This document shows, piece after piece, positions 46,766-57,239 of a DNA stretch of 64,000 bases. The translations under genes and the position numbers were made by a program. The stretch is from positions 1 through 64,000 of the forward strand of contig JAFLUH010000001.1 of assembly GCA_022508895.1 (NCBI GenBank), given 5' to 3'. A model generated the notes under the pieces. The model did not search any database and had not been told where the DNA came from. It was given only the letters and a program-made list of their open reading frames with translations. This DNA is from Oscillospiraceae bacterium. Lineage in GTDB: Bacteria > Bacillota > Clostridia > Oscillospirales > Ruminococcaceae. The first letter of the stretch is position 1; each line of letters starts with the position of its first letter.

Positions 46766-47737
46766 ATGCTGAAGTTTTACAAAACCGAAGGCAGCGCTAT
46801 CATTGAGATAGATACATTGGAAGCCGGCTGCTGGGTATCTGCCGTTGCACCTACAGAATCGGAGATATCCCTGCTGGAGAACCAACTGAACATTGACAGA
46901 GATTTTATTCGCTCTGCTTTGGACGAGGAGGAGACCTCCCGTATTGAAAACGAGGAAGGGCAAACTCTTATAGTTATTGACTATCCTGTCGCTGAAAAGC
47001 CGGAACAAAGCTTATCTGCTAAAAAGAGAAAACAGCGCTTTGATGACGACTCCATATCCTACTACACCGTGCCCATGAGTATAATTCTTACAGACAGCAA
47101 TGTAGTAACGGTAAGCCTAAAGGAAAACACGATAGTTGACGATTTTTCCAACAACGTAGTCAAAAACATAAAAACCCAGTTTAAAACAAGATTTATCTTC
47201 TGTATGCTGCTGCGGATAGCCGGCAGATACCTGCAATATCTGAAGCAGATCGACAAGATAAGCAACTATGTGGAAAATCAGCTTCATCAATCCATGAAAA
47301 ACAAGGAAATAATCCAGCTTCATGACCTGGAGAAATCCTTGGTATACTTTTCCACTTCCTTGAAATCCACCGAAGCCGTTTTGGAAAAGATATTGCGCGG
47401 TCGTGTAATAAAGCTTTACGACGAGGATCAGGATCTGCTTGAGGACGTGCTTATCGAGGTAAAACAGGCGATAGAAATGACAAATATCCACTCCAACATT
47501 CTGGCAAGCACCATGGACGTATTCGGCAACGTTATATCCAACAACCTTAACATCGTTATGAAGGCGCTCACCATTATCACAATAGTAATGGAGATACCTA
47601 ACATGGTGTTCGGCTTTTACGGAATGAACGTTGAAGGGCTGCCTTATATTGAAAGCATCGTTTTCCCCATAGGTCTTTCCGCTGTTCTGGCACTGCTTGC
47701 AGGTATTATACTTTCAAAAAACAAATTCTTTAAGTAA
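46766..47737 (+). CDS. corA: CorA family divalent cation transporter
   Basis: Two C-terminal TM helices with VFGFYGMNV (GMN motif). Confidence 0.95.
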   Translation: MLKFYKTEGSAIIEIDTLEAGCWVSAVAPTESEISLLENQLNIDRDFIRSALDEEETSRIENEEGQTLIVIDYPVAEKPEQSLSAKKRKQRFDDDSISYYTVPMSIILTDSNVVTVSLKENTIVDDFSNNVVKNIKTQFKTRFIFCMLLRIAGRYLQYLKQIDKISNYVENQLHQSMKNKEIIQLHDLEKSLVYFSTSLKSTEAVLEKILRGRVIKLYDEDQDLLEDVLIEVKQAIEMTNIHSNILASTMDVFGNVISNNLNIVMKALTIITIVMEIPNMVFGFYGMNVEGLPYIESIVFPIGLSAVLALLAGIILSKNKFFK

Positions 47738-47764
47738 AAAACTGAAAAATTTTAATAAATTGTA

Positions 47765-47793
47765 TTGACAAGCGTCTTTTGATGTGCTATACT
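47765..47793 (+). promoter_or_regulatory. Promoter of rpmG-secE-nusG
   Basis: TTGACA-17 nt-TATACT. Confidence 0.9.
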
Positions 47794-47914
47794 TATAGTA
47801 CCTCATTAGGGGCTTATTTTTTTGTGCAAAAAAATAGTCCTGCGGAAATAGGGTTTTCCGCATCGAGGGAGGCTTAGTCCGACTTGCTCGGACAATTTAA
47901 TAGGAGGTGCCGAA

Positions 47915-48064
47915 ATGAGAGTTAAAATCACTTTGGCTTGTACGGAGTGCAAGCAGCGCAACTACAATACCAAGAAAAACAAGAAGAATGACCCTGACAG
48001 AATCGAAATCAACAAGTACTGCAAATTCTGCCGCAAGCACACACTCCACAAAGAAACCAAGTAA
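47915..48064 (+). CDS. rpmG: 50S ribosomal protein L33 (absent from the ORF track)
   Basis: [58 protein letters not shown]. Confidence 0.97.
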   Translation: MRVKITLACTECKQRNYNTKKNKKNDPDRIEINKYCKFCRKHTLHKETK

Positions 48065-48076
48065 GGAGGAAGCGCA

Positions 48077-48370
48077 ATGGCAAATGAGGTAGAAAAGAAG
48101 GCTCAGAAGGCTCAGAAAGAGGCAGAGAGAGAAAAGAAGCTCAATCAGATCAAGAGCATGAAGGCAGCTGCTGCCAAAAAGCCCAAGAAGTCGCCGATTC
48201 AGTACTTCAAGGATGTAAGATCCGAATTCAAGAAGGTCTCATGGCCTTCAAAAAAGCAGGTCTTCAACAACACAGTAGTGGTACTCGTCACTATTGTTAT
48301 CTCAGGCTTGGGAGTATGGGTGCTGGACTTTTTGTTCAGCTCTGTATGGAGCCTGATGCTTGGAATGTGA
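48077..48370 (+). CDS. secE: Preprotein translocase subunit SecE
   Basis: IQYFKDVRSEFKKVSWPSKKQVFNNTVVVLVTI. Confidence 0.95.
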   Translation: MANEVEKKAQKAQKEAEREKKLNQIKSMKAAAAKKPKKSPIQYFKDVRSEFKKVSWPSKKQVFNNTVVVLVTIVISGLGVWVLDFLFSSVWSLMLGM

Positions 48371-48387
48371 TCAAAAGGGGTTAACTG

Positions 48388-48906
48388 ATGTCAGAAGCAA
48401 AATGGTATATCTTACACACGTTTTCCGGTTATGAAAACAAGGTTGCAAACAACATCATCAAGGTTGTTGAAAACAGAAATCTTCACCATCTTATTGAAGA
48501 GGTAATGGTTCCTACTGAGACCATCACCGAAAATCACGACGGCAAGGAAAGAACTTATGAAAGCAAGATCTACCCCAGCTACGTTTATGTGAAGATGGTA
48601 ATGACCGATGAATCGTGGTATATCTGCCGAAACACAAGAGGCTGCACAGGCTTTGTCGGCCCCGGATCCAAGCCCATTCCCCTCACAGACGAGGAAGTTG
48701 CGAATCTTGGCGTAGTCAAGAAACCCACTGAGATAACCGTCAAGGCGGGAGACCTTGTAACTATTACTTCGGGTAATATGGAAGGTCTTGAGGGTAAGGT
48801 CAAGGAAGTTGACGAGGCTGCAGGAACCGCTGTCGTAACGGTTTCCATGTTTGGCAGGGAAACTCCCACAACTCTTGATTTGTCACTGATTCGGAAAATC
48901 AGCTAA
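48388..48906 (+). CDS. nusG: Transcription termination/antitermination protein NusG
   Basis: KWYILHTFSGYENKVANNI...CTGFVGPGSKPIPL...KOW domain. Confidence 0.97.
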   Translation: MSEAKWYILHTFSGYENKVANNIIKVVENRNLHHLIEEVMVPTETITENHDGKERTYESKIYPSYVYVKMVMTDESWYICRNTRGCTGFVGPGSKPIPLTDEEVANLGVVKKPTEITVKAGDLVTITSGNMEGLEGKVKEVDEAAGTAVVTVSMFGRETPTTLDLSLIRKIS

Positions 48907-48936
48907 GTTCTTTAAGTTTTTGGAGGTAAAATTAAA

Positions 48937-49362
48937 ATGGCTCAGAAAGTAGTCGGATTTATCAAATTACAGATTCCTGCGGGTAAAGCGACACCCGCTC
49001 CCCCTGTTGGCCCTGCGCTTGGTCAGCACGGTATAAACATTGCAGGATTCACAAAGGAATTCAACGAGCGCACCAAGAATGACATAGGACTTATAATTCC
49101 TGTAGTCATCACGGTTTATGCTGACAGAAGCTTTTCATTTATTACAAAAACGCCCCCTGCAGCAGTTTTGATCAAAAAGGCCTGCGGTATCGAGACCGCG
49201 TCCGGCACACCCAATAAGACCAAGGTAGCAAAGATCACCAAGGCTCAGGTTCAGCAGATCGCAGAGCAGAAGATGAGAGATCTGAATGCAGGCTCTCTTG
49301 ACGCTGCAATGTCCATGATAGCAGGTACCTGCCGTTCCATGGGTGTAGAAGTGGTTGACTGA
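48937..49362 (+). CDS. rplK: 50S ribosomal protein L11
   Basis: [29 protein letters not shown]. Confidence 0.98.
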   Translation: MAQKVVGFIKLQIPAGKATPAPPVGPALGQHGINIAGFTKEFNERTKNDIGLIIPVVITVYADRSFSFITKTPPAAVLIKKACGIETASGTPNKTKVAKITKAQVQQIAEQKMRDLNAGSLDAAMSMIAGTCRSMGVEVVD

Positions 49363-49442
49363 TAGTTGTCAGTCTGCAAAAGTTTCAGCGTTCATTTTTA
49401 TGTGGACGCATGAACGACTTTATTCATCAAACAATAATGACA

Positions 49443-49471
49443 GTGGGAGGTTCAAGGAACCGTTTGACCAC
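49443..49471 (+). promoter_or_regulatory. Candidate ribosomal protein L1 leader
   Basis: GTGGGAGGTTCaagGAACCGTTTGACCAC just upstream of rplA; resembles L1-binding mRNA motif. Confidence 0.5.
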
Positions 49472-49485
49472 AAGGAGGATAATAA

Positions 49486-50178
49486 ATGAAGCACGGAAAA
49501 AAATATGTTGAAAGCGCAAAGCTTGTAGATTCCACCAAGTACTATGATGCTATTGAGGCTCTCGGTCTTGTATGCCAGACTGCAAAGGCAAAGTTCGATG
49601 AGACCGTTGAGATCCATATCAGACTTGGCGTTGACTCCCGTCACGCAGACCAGCAGGTAAGAGGCGCAGTCGTTCTCCCCAACGGTACAGGTAAGACCGT
49701 AAGAGCACTTGTATTCGCAAAGGGCGACAAGATCAAGGAAGCTGAGGACGCAGGCGCTGATTACATCGCTGATGATGATACAGTAAAGAAGATCCAGGAC
49801 GGCTGGATGGATTTCGACGTTGTAATTGCAACTCCTGACATGATGGGCGTTGTAGGTCGTCTCGGTAAGGTGCTTGGTCCCCGTGGACTGATGCCTAACC
49901 CCAAGGCAGGTACCGTTACCCCCGAAGTAGGCAAGGCAGTTCAGGAAGCTAAAGCAGGTAAGATCGAATACCGTCTTGATAAGGCTAACATCATCCACTG
50001 CCCTATCGGCAAGGCCTCCTTCGGCGGAGAAAAGCTGGAGCAGAATCTTGACGCTCTTATGAATGCGGTCGTAAAGGCTAAGCCTGCCGCTGCAAAGGGA
50101 ACATATATCAAGTCCTGCACCGTTTCTTCCACTATGGGTCCCGGCGTTAAGGTAAATACCGTCAAGTACGGTGCATAA
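49486..50178 (+). CDS. rplA: 50S ribosomal protein L1
   Basis: [44 protein letters not shown]. Confidence 0.98.
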   Translation: MKHGKKYVESAKLVDSTKYYDAIEALGLVCQTAKAKFDETVEIHIRLGVDSRHADQQVRGAVVLPNGTGKTVRALVFAKGDKIKEAEDAGADYIADDDTVKKIQDGWMDFDVVIATPDMMGVVGRLGKVLGPRGLMPNPKAGTVTPEVGKAVQEAKAGKIEYRLDKANIIHCPIGKASFGGEKLEQNLDALMNAVVKAKPAAAKGTYIKSCTVSSTMGPGVKVNTVKYGA

Positions 50179-50189
50179 AAAATCGAAAA

Positions 50190-50225
50190 AAAACACGTTT
50201 GCCTATTGACAAACGTGTTTTTTTA
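50190..50225 (+). terminator. Rho-independent terminator after rplA
   Basis: AAAACACGTTTG-cctattga-CAAACGTGTTTTTTT. Confidence 0.9.
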
Positions 50226-50239
50226 TGTTATTATATATA

Positions 50240-50372
50240 AGCTGTTCTAAAGACAGCAGGTCACATTATGTGCTAACGGCTTTTGCCGCCTGCCGAGGAA
50301 TGGGAAGTAATTGATTATTGCGTCCTTTTCCTGTGGAAAAGGATTTTTTATTCCCCTTTTTAGTGACAGCAA
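50240..50372 (+). promoter_or_regulatory. Ribosomal protein L10 leader
   Basis: Position ~130 nt upstream of rplJ; L10-leader-like block AAGACAGCAGGT...GCCTGCCGAGGAA followed by TCCTTTTCCTGTGGAAAAGGATTTTTT hairpin. Confidence 0.65.
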
Positions 50373-50394
50373 TACTAAAACAGGAGGTAAGATC

Positions 50395-50904
50395 ATGCCA
50401 AGTCAGAAGGTTTTGGAATCCAAGCAGCAGTTTGTAAGTGAACTTGCAGATAAGCTCAAAAGCGCCGCTTGCGGAGTTATTGTAGACTACAAGGGAATCA
50501 ATGTTGCTGACGATACCGTACTGAGAAAGAGCCTTCGTGAAGCAGGAGTTGAATACTTTGTAGTAAAGAACACCCTGCTGAAAAGAGCGGCAGAAGCTGC
50601 CGGAATCGAAGGTCTGGACGAGCATCTTGAGGGAACAACTGCTCTTGCTCTCTCCAAGGACGACATCATCACTGCGCCCAAACTGCTGTACAAGCAGGTT
50701 GAAGCGTCCAAGGGTGCTTTTTCCATCAAGGTAGGCTTCGTAGAGGGCAAGGCAATAACCGCTGAAGAGGTTACCGAATATGCCAAGCTCCCCGACAAGG
50801 ATACTTTGGTTGCGAAGTTCCTGTATGTGCTTCAGGCACCTATCCAGAAGCTTGCAATTGCGGCAAGCGAGATCGCAAAGAAGAACGACGAATCTGCTGC
50901 ATAA
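50395..50904 (+). CDS. rplJ: 50S ribosomal protein L10
   Basis: MPSQKVLESKQQFVSELADKLKSAACGVIVDYKGINV; start 50395 after CAGGAGG. Confidence 0.97.
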   Translation: MPSQKVLESKQQFVSELADKLKSAACGVIVDYKGINVADDTVLRKSLREAGVEYFVVKNTLLKRAAEAAGIEGLDEHLEGTTALALSKDDIITAPKLLYKQVEASKGAFSIKVGFVEGKAITAEEVTEYAKLPDKDTLVAKFLYVLQAPIQKLAIAASEIAKKNDESAA

Positions 50905-50949
50905 TTTTTGCGGCACAACACAAATTTTAATTTACGGAGGAACATAAAA

Positions 50950-51324
50950 ATGGCTTCAGAAAAAGTTTTGTCATTAGTAGAGGAAGTTAAGGGTCTTACC
51001 GTTCTCGAACTCAACGAGCTGGTAAAGGCACTTGAAGAAGAATTCGGCGTATCCGCTGCCGCTATGGCTGTTGCAGCTCCTGCTGCAGGCGGTGCTGCTG
51101 CCGCAGAAGAGAAGACTGAGTTTGACGTAGTTCTTGCAAGCTTCGGCGACGCTAAGATGAACGTTATCAAGGCAGTTAAGGATATCTGCGGTCTTGGCCT
51201 GAAGGAAGCTAAGGAGCTGGTTGAGGCCGCTCCTAAGACCCTTAAGGAAGCAGTTGCAAAGGCTGAGGCAGAGGAGATCAAGGCTAAGCTGGAAGAAGCA
51301 GGCGCTAAGATCGAGCTGAAGTAA
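50950..51324 (+). CDS. rplL: 50S ribosomal protein L7/L12
   Basis: [39 protein letters not shown]-terminal [12 protein letters not shown]. Confidence 0.98.
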   Translation: MASEKVLSLVEEVKGLTVLELNELVKALEEEFGVSAAAMAVAAPAAGGAAAAEEKTEFDVVLASFGDAKMNVIKAVKDICGLGLKEAKELVEAAPKTLKEAVAKAEAEEIKAKLEEAGAKIELK

Positions 51325-51338
51325 GCTGATTTTTATTT

Positions 51339-51374
51339 AAAACAGCGGTACAGTTTATTGTACCGCTGTTTTTT
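51339..51374 (+). terminator. Rho-independent terminator after rplL
   Basis: AAACAGCGGTACAgtttatTGTACCGCTGTTTTTT. Confidence 0.9.
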
Positions 51375-51394
51375 ATTCAGAACGATCCTATGTA

Positions 51395-51423
51395 TTGACA
51401 AACCTCATTAAAAATAGTATAAT
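51395..51423 (+). promoter_or_regulatory. Promoter of ilvBNC
   Basis: TTGACA-17 nt-TATAAT. Confidence 0.92.
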
Positions 51424-51471
51424 TAAGTGTTGTAAATCAAAGCATTGGTACAGACATATAGAGGTGACACA

Positions 51472-53109
51472 GTGGCAAAAGAAAGAATAACGGTTGCAGG
51501 TGCAATGGTTCGTGCCCTTGAAGCAGAGGGTATCAAGCATATTTACGGTTATCCCGGTGCAGCTATCTGCCCGTTTTTTGACGAACTTATAAAATCCGAT
51601 ATACAGAATATTCTGGTAAGGCATGAAGCCAACAGCGGTCATTCCGCAAGCGGCTATGCAAGAATAACAGGCAAGCCTGCCGTATGTGCCGCTACCTCCG
51701 GTCCCGGTGCTACAAACCTGATAACCGCAATTGCAACTGCCCACATGGACAGCATACCCATGATTGCAATAACCGGTCAGGTGGTGAGCAATCAGATCGG
51801 CAGAGACGCTTTTCAGGAAGCCGATATAACAGGAGCAGCCGAACCATTTGTAAAGCACAGCTATCTGGTAAAAAATCCCGATGATATCGGTGATGTCATA
51901 AAAAAGTCGTTTTATATTGCTCAAAGCGGAAGACCCGGTCCTGTTCTTATAGACGTTCCCATGGATATTCAGAAGCAGTTGATAGACTTTGAATATCCAG
52001 AAAAAGTTGAGATACGCTCTTATAAACCCAGTATTGTCGGTAATAAACTGCAGATCAAAAAAGCTGTTGAGGCTCTGAAAAACAGCAAAAAGCCCCTGAT
52101 TTGCGCAGGAGGCGGCATATTTATGGCAGGTGCCAAGGACAAGCTCCGCGAGCTTTCCGAAACCTGCGATATTCCTGTTATAGTGACAATGATGGGAATT
52201 GGCTCGATCCCCACCGATCACAAAAATTATTACGGCATGCTTGGTGTTTTCGGAAAACGTATTGCTAATCAGGCGCTGAAAAACTGTGATCTGCTTATAG
52301 TTCTCGGAGCACGCATGAGCGACCGTGCAGTGACATCACTGTCTCCCTTTGAGAACACTACAATAGTCCATATCGACGTAGACCCTGCCGAGATAGGCAA
52401 AAATTCCCCCGTAAATATCCCCATCGTAGGCGACGTAGGTAAAACGCTGGAGCAGTTTGTTGCCGAATGCGAACCCATGAAGCACGACGAGTGGCAGAAC
52501 GACCTTTATCAGAGCAAGCTTGCAGCAGAGGCGGCGGTAAAGAATTATCAAAGCGATCTTGTAAGTCCTAAACTTCTGATAAAAACCCTTTGCAAAACAC
52601 TGCCCCAAAAGCGTGTAATTTGTGCTGACGTCGGTTCAAACCAGATATGGGCTGCAAATAACGTGGAATTGGGAGAGGAAGGCAGATTTATCACTTCAGG
52701 CGGCATGGGAACAATGGGCTACTCTCTTCCTGCCGCAATAGGCGCAAAATGTGCAGACAAGAGCGCAGAGGTAGTTGCAATATGCGGCGACGGAAGCTTC
52801 CAGATGAGCTTCATGGAGCTTGCCACTGCAGTCCAGCACGGAATAAACGTCAAGACTATCGTTTTTGTAAACAATAAGCTGGGTATGGTAAGAGAATACC
52901 AGAACAACAATTACGAAGGCAGACACACTATGATCGACCTCAGCGGCAGTCCTGATTTCCTTAAAATCGCTGAAGCATACGGTATAAAGGGCGAGACCGT
53001 CAGCAGCAACGATCAGGTTCAGAGCGCCGTTGAGAAAATGGTAAATGCGGACGAGCCGTACCTGCTTCAGGTGATGGTGGATAAGAACGAGAAATCTCTT
53101 ATAGAATGA
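51472..53109 (+). CDS. ilvB: Acetolactate synthase large subunit
   Basis: ThDP enzyme; GATNLITAIATAHMDSIPMIAITGQV; GDGSFQMSFMELATAVQHGINV; GTG start 51472 after GAGGTGA. Confidence 0.95.
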   Translation: MAKERITVAGAMVRALEAEGIKHIYGYPGAAICPFFDELIKSDIQNILVRHEANSGHSASGYARITGKPAVCAATSGPGATNLITAIATAHMDSIPMIAITGQVVSNQIGRDAFQEADITGAAEPFVKHSYLVKNPDDIGDVIKKSFYIAQSGRPGPVLIDVPMDIQKQLIDFEYPEKVEIRSYKPSIVGNKLQIKKAVEALKNSKKPLICAGGGIFMAGAKDKLRELSETCDIPVIVTMMGIGSIPTDHKNYYGMLGVFGKRIANQALKNCDLLIVLGARMSDRAVTSLSPFENTTIVHIDVDPAEIGKNSPVNIPIVGDVGKTLEQFVAECEPMKHDEWQNDLYQSKLAAEAAVKNYQSDLVSPKLLIKTLCKTLPQKRVICADVGSNQIWAANNVELGEEGRFITSGGMGTMGYSLPAAIGAKCADKSAEVVAICGDGSFQMSFMELATAVQHGINVKTIVFVNNKLGMVREYQNNNYEGRHTMIDLSGSPDFLKIAEAYGIKGETVSSNDQVQSAVEKMVNADEPYLLQVMVDKNEKSLIE

Positions 53110-53123
53110 TATGGAGATGAACT

Positions 53124-53615
53124 ATGAGGCATACAATTTCTATACTTGTTGAAAATAATGCAGGTGTACTTGCGCGGATATCAGGTCTTTTTGCCCGCCG
53201 CGGCTTCAATATTTACAGCCTTGCAGTGGGTGTTACCGAGGACGAAAGGGTATCCCGCATAACAATAGTTGCCGACGGTGACGATTATACTCTTGAACAG
53301 ATAGAAAAGCAGCTGAATAAGCTGATAGATGTCATCAAGGTACGCACAGTCAGACCCGACGAGCTTCTGCAAAGGGAACTGGTGCTTATCAAGGTAAGCT
53401 GCAGCGCTCAGCAGCGTCATGAGCTTATTTCCATTGCAGAGATAACTCAGGCAAAAATTTCCGATATTTCCGTCGATTCCATGACACTTGAGCTGTCAGC
53501 CAACGAAGCTCACCTGCACAATTTTCAGGAGTTGCTTCGTCCATACGGGATAAAGGAAGTCGTACGTACAGGCACAATCGCAATTCAAAAGGGAACAGCA
53601 TCCCTTAGGATATAA
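53124..53615 (+). CDS. ilvN: Acetolactate synthase small subunit
   Basis: MRHTISILVENNAGVLARISGLFARRGFNIYSLAVGVTED ACT domain. Confidence 0.96.
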   Translation: MRHTISILVENNAGVLARISGLFARRGFNIYSLAVGVTEDERVSRITIVADGDDYTLEQIEKQLNKLIDVIKVRTVRPDELLQRELVLIKVSCSAQQRHELISIAEITQAKISDISVDSMTLELSANEAHLHNFQELLRPYGIKEVVRTGTIAIQKGTASLRI

Positions 53616-54674
<1,059 letters not shown>

Positions 54675-54678
54675 TGAC

Positions 54679-54702
54679 AAAAAGCCCCTTTCAGGGGCTT
54701 TT
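54679..54702 (+). terminator. Rho-independent terminator after ilvC
   Basis: AAAAGCCCCTttcAGGGGCTTTT. Confidence 0.85.
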
Positions 54703-54724
54703 GTTGAATGTTTCGGAGGATAAA

Positions 54725-55348
54725 ATGACTATATTCTACGAATTCGGCGGCAAGCTGTATGCCAATATCACCAATCAATGTCCCTGCGCATGTGAATTTT
54801 GCATCAGAAAAAACAGCGATAGCGTAGGAGACAACGATAGCTTGTGGCTTGAACATGAGCCAAGCTATGAGGAGATAATCAGCGCCTTTGATAGCTTTGA
54901 CAAAACTGAACTAAGCGAGCTGGTATTCTGCGGCTATGGTGAGCCGATGGCGAGGGCGGCACTGCTGCTGGAGGTAGCTGAATATGTAAGAAAAACCACC
55001 GGCATGAAAATACGCATAAATACAAACGGATTGGTAGACCTTATGGACCCCTCTTTTGACATTGCTTCTTTAAAATGGAAAATAGACGCTGTTTCCATCA
55101 GTCTCAACGCCTCCGATCCCGAAAAATATCTCAGAATAACCCACCCGAAATACGGTCTGCCGTCCTATAACGCCATGCTGCATTTTGCAATTTCTGTAAA
55201 GGAGTATGTTCCGGACGTAACACTTACTATTGTAGACTGCGGACTGAGTGAGGAAGAGATAGAGCAGTGCATGATAAGAGCAAAGGAAGATTGCGGCTTA
55301 CCGCTGAGGATACGTCATCATGTAACCGACAACAAGCGTTATGATTAG
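54725..55348 (+). CDS. Radical SAM protein of TatD-associated type
   Basis: YANITNQCPCACEFCIRKN (CX3CX2C), LVFCGYGEPMAR, INTNGL; RBS GGAGG before ATG 54725. Confidence 0.82.
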   Translation: MTIFYEFGGKLYANITNQCPCACEFCIRKNSDSVGDNDSLWLEHEPSYEEIISAFDSFDKTELSELVFCGYGEPMARAALLLEVAEYVRKTTGMKIRINTNGLVDLMDPSFDIASLKWKIDAVSISLNASDPEKYLRITHPKYGLPSYNAMLHFAISVKEYVPDVTLTIVDCGLSEEEIEQCMIRAKEDCGLPLRIRHHVTDNKRYD

Positions 55349-55350
55349 TG

Positions 55351-55379
55351 TTGACAAAGGGAAGCGCTTGTGTTATACT
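55351..55379 (+). promoter_or_regulatory. Promoter of rubrerythrin gene
   Basis: TTGACA-17 nt-TATACT. Confidence 0.9.
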
Positions 55380-55448
55380 AAAATCACAGTTTATATAGGC
55401 AGTAAAGGGCTTTGCCCGGAATTTTACAATTGAAAGGAATATATCATT

Positions 55449-55988
55449 ATGGAGCTAAAAAACTCAAAAACATACGAAAATCTGCAAACTGCATTTGCAG
55501 GTGAGAGTCAGGCAAGGAATAAGTACACCTACTACGCTTCCAAGGCAAAGAAGGAAGGCTACAATCAGATTTCTGAGCTTTTTCTCGAAACCGCCGAGCA
55601 GGAAAAAGAGCATGCAAAGCTTTGGTTCAAGCTGCTTAACGGCGGTGCCGTAGGCAGCACTGTTGACAACCTCAAGGACGCTGCAGCAGGCGAGAATTTC
55701 GAGTGGACGGATATGTACAAGGAATTCGAGAAGACTGCAAGAGAAGAGGGCTTCAATGACATTGCAGATCTTTTCGCAGGTGTTGCCAAGATCGAAGCTG
55801 CTCATGAAAAGCGTTATCTGAAGCTTCTGGAAAATGTGCAGGGCGGTCTGGTGTTCAGCCGTGACGGCGATATGGTATGGCAGTGCTCCAACTGCGGTCA
55901 TATACATATCGGAAAATCTGCTCCGGAGAAATGCCCCGTATGTGATCACCCTCAGGCATACTTTAAAATCATGGCAGAGAATTATTAA
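55449..55988 (+). CDS. Rubrerythrin family protein (second copy in window)
   Basis: KTYENLQTAFAGESQARNKYTYYASKAKKEG; C-terminal CSNCGHIH...CPVCDHPQAYF. Confidence 0.95.
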   Translation: MELKNSKTYENLQTAFAGESQARNKYTYYASKAKKEGYNQISELFLETAEQEKEHAKLWFKLLNGGAVGSTVDNLKDAAAGENFEWTDMYKEFEKTAREEGFNDIADLFAGVAKIEAAHEKRYLKLLENVQGGLVFSRDGDMVWQCSNCGHIHIGKSAPEKCPVCDHPQAYFKIMAENY

Positions 55989-55997
55989 GAAGATACT

Positions 55998-56040
55998 AAA
56001 ACCCCCGATATTTCTTGTGAATATCGGGGGTTTATTTTTT
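55998..56040 (+). terminator. Rho-independent terminator
   Basis: AAACCCCCGATATtcttgtgaATATCGGGGGTTTATTTTTT. Confidence 0.9.
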
Positions 56041-56046
56041 TAAAAA

Positions 56047-57225
56047 TTATTTGGCAAGATTAAGCTTGATTATGTTCCTGTCGTCCTCCGAAAACGTGAT
56101 AACGTTGTATAGAAACAGTATCTGGTCATAATCCTCAAGAGACACAAACATCTGAAAATCCGCATTGATATATCTCAGGTCCAGCATTGTAACCTTGCTG
56201 TATTCCTTGGTCAGGAAGGGAACTAACGAATGTGCATAGCTGTCCTTGATAACAAGTATGGACTTGTCGCTTTTTGCGTTTCCGGATTCTACAGTCACAA
56301 TAGGCGAGTTTTGTCCCAAAAACGAAGAATATTTATCCTTGACATCAAGATATTCCCTGAAGTACATACTGTCATATTCGTTATAAGTGACCTTACCTGT
56401 GGAAATATCATATTCATCGTATACAGACACCTTTACATCAGGCTCATTTTCCGCAAGGAAATAGTAGTCTATAATATCCGCTGTTATCCCTTTATCCAGC
56501 GTCTTGGAGAACAAAGTGCCTCTGAAATCATAGCTTGCATGCTCAATTGTATAATTTGATACATCTACAGGCGAATATCCAAGCTGCGCTCCCGCCGCTG
56601 CATAACCCAGATACGCACCATAGCTTGTCCAGTGGTGATCGGTACGGTAGTAAATATACGAATCCTTATTTTGTTCCAAGGCGGAATATGCGTCCACTGT
56701 TCCTGCAAATCCTTCCAGTCTGCCGTAAAACATATCTATAAATTCCTTCTGATCGCCTACCTCTGCAAACGGAGGAAGATTATCGGAATAGATTTCCTGT
56801 GCATTGGGAACAAGCATAAAATACGACGGGATATCAGGATGACCTGCGACAAATTTATTGATAGCCTTGATATTTTTTTCCAACACAGCCTCATCGTATC
56901 CATTCCATACCTGCATCATCATATCGTTTTCAATAAATACGCCGTTTATCTCAGTTTTACCGGTGATCTCATCGGTTTTATTCTTGATCCTTATCCAATC
57001 CTCCCGCCATATAAATCTGTCAGAGATCCACTCGTCAAATCCCTCCATAAATTTTTCGTTAAGATATGAATCAAGGGAAAGCTTGGGAAATTCGGCAAGA
57101 TAGCGGTTTTCATTTTCGGAAAAAGGTTTTTTCTCCGGAGACAGGAATACAAGCGTTAATATAGGCATTGCCAGCATAAAAAGGGCGAACAGCCCGATCA
57201 TTATTTTTTTGTAAAATTCTTTCAT
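56047..57225 (-). CDS. DHHW family protein (AlgJ/AlgX-like)
   Basis: YYRTDHHWTSYGAYLGY; N-terminal TM; SILVIKDSYAHSLVPFL. Confidence 0.88.
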   Translation of the reverse strand: MKEFYKKIMIGLFALFMLAMPILTLVFLSPEKKPFSENENRYLAEFPKLSLDSYLNEKFMEGFDEWISDRFIWREDWIRIKNKTDEITGKTEINGVFIENDMMMQVWNGYDEAVLEKNIKAINKFVAGHPDIPSYFMLVPNAQEIYSDNLPPFAEVGDQKEFIDMFYGRLEGFAGTVDAYSALEQNKDSYIYYRTDHHWTSYGAYLGYAAAGAQLGYSPVDVSNYTIEHASYDFRGTLFSKTLDKGITADIIDYYFLAENEPDVKVSVYDEYDISTGKVTYNEYDSMYFREYLDVKDKYSSFLGQNSPIVTVESGNAKSDKSILVIKDSYAHSLVPFLTKEYSKVTMLDLRYINADFQMFVSLEDYDQILFLYNVITFSEDDRNIIKLNLAK

Positions 57226-57239
57226 AATCAGACCTCCCT

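Noticed and set aside
49420-50196. 258-aa ORF (-)
   Set aside because: Antisense to rplA; low-complexity shadow translation.
50266-50916. 216-aa ORF (-)
   Set aside because: Antisense to rplJ and its leader.
51424-51471. Searched for a T-box or leucine/valine attenuator before ilvB
   Set aside because: Leader after the promoter is only ~40-50 nt with no hairpin/terminator or specifier arrangement.
51388-52221. 277-aa ORF (-)
   Set aside because: Antisense to ilvB; Cys/Tyr-rich shadow.
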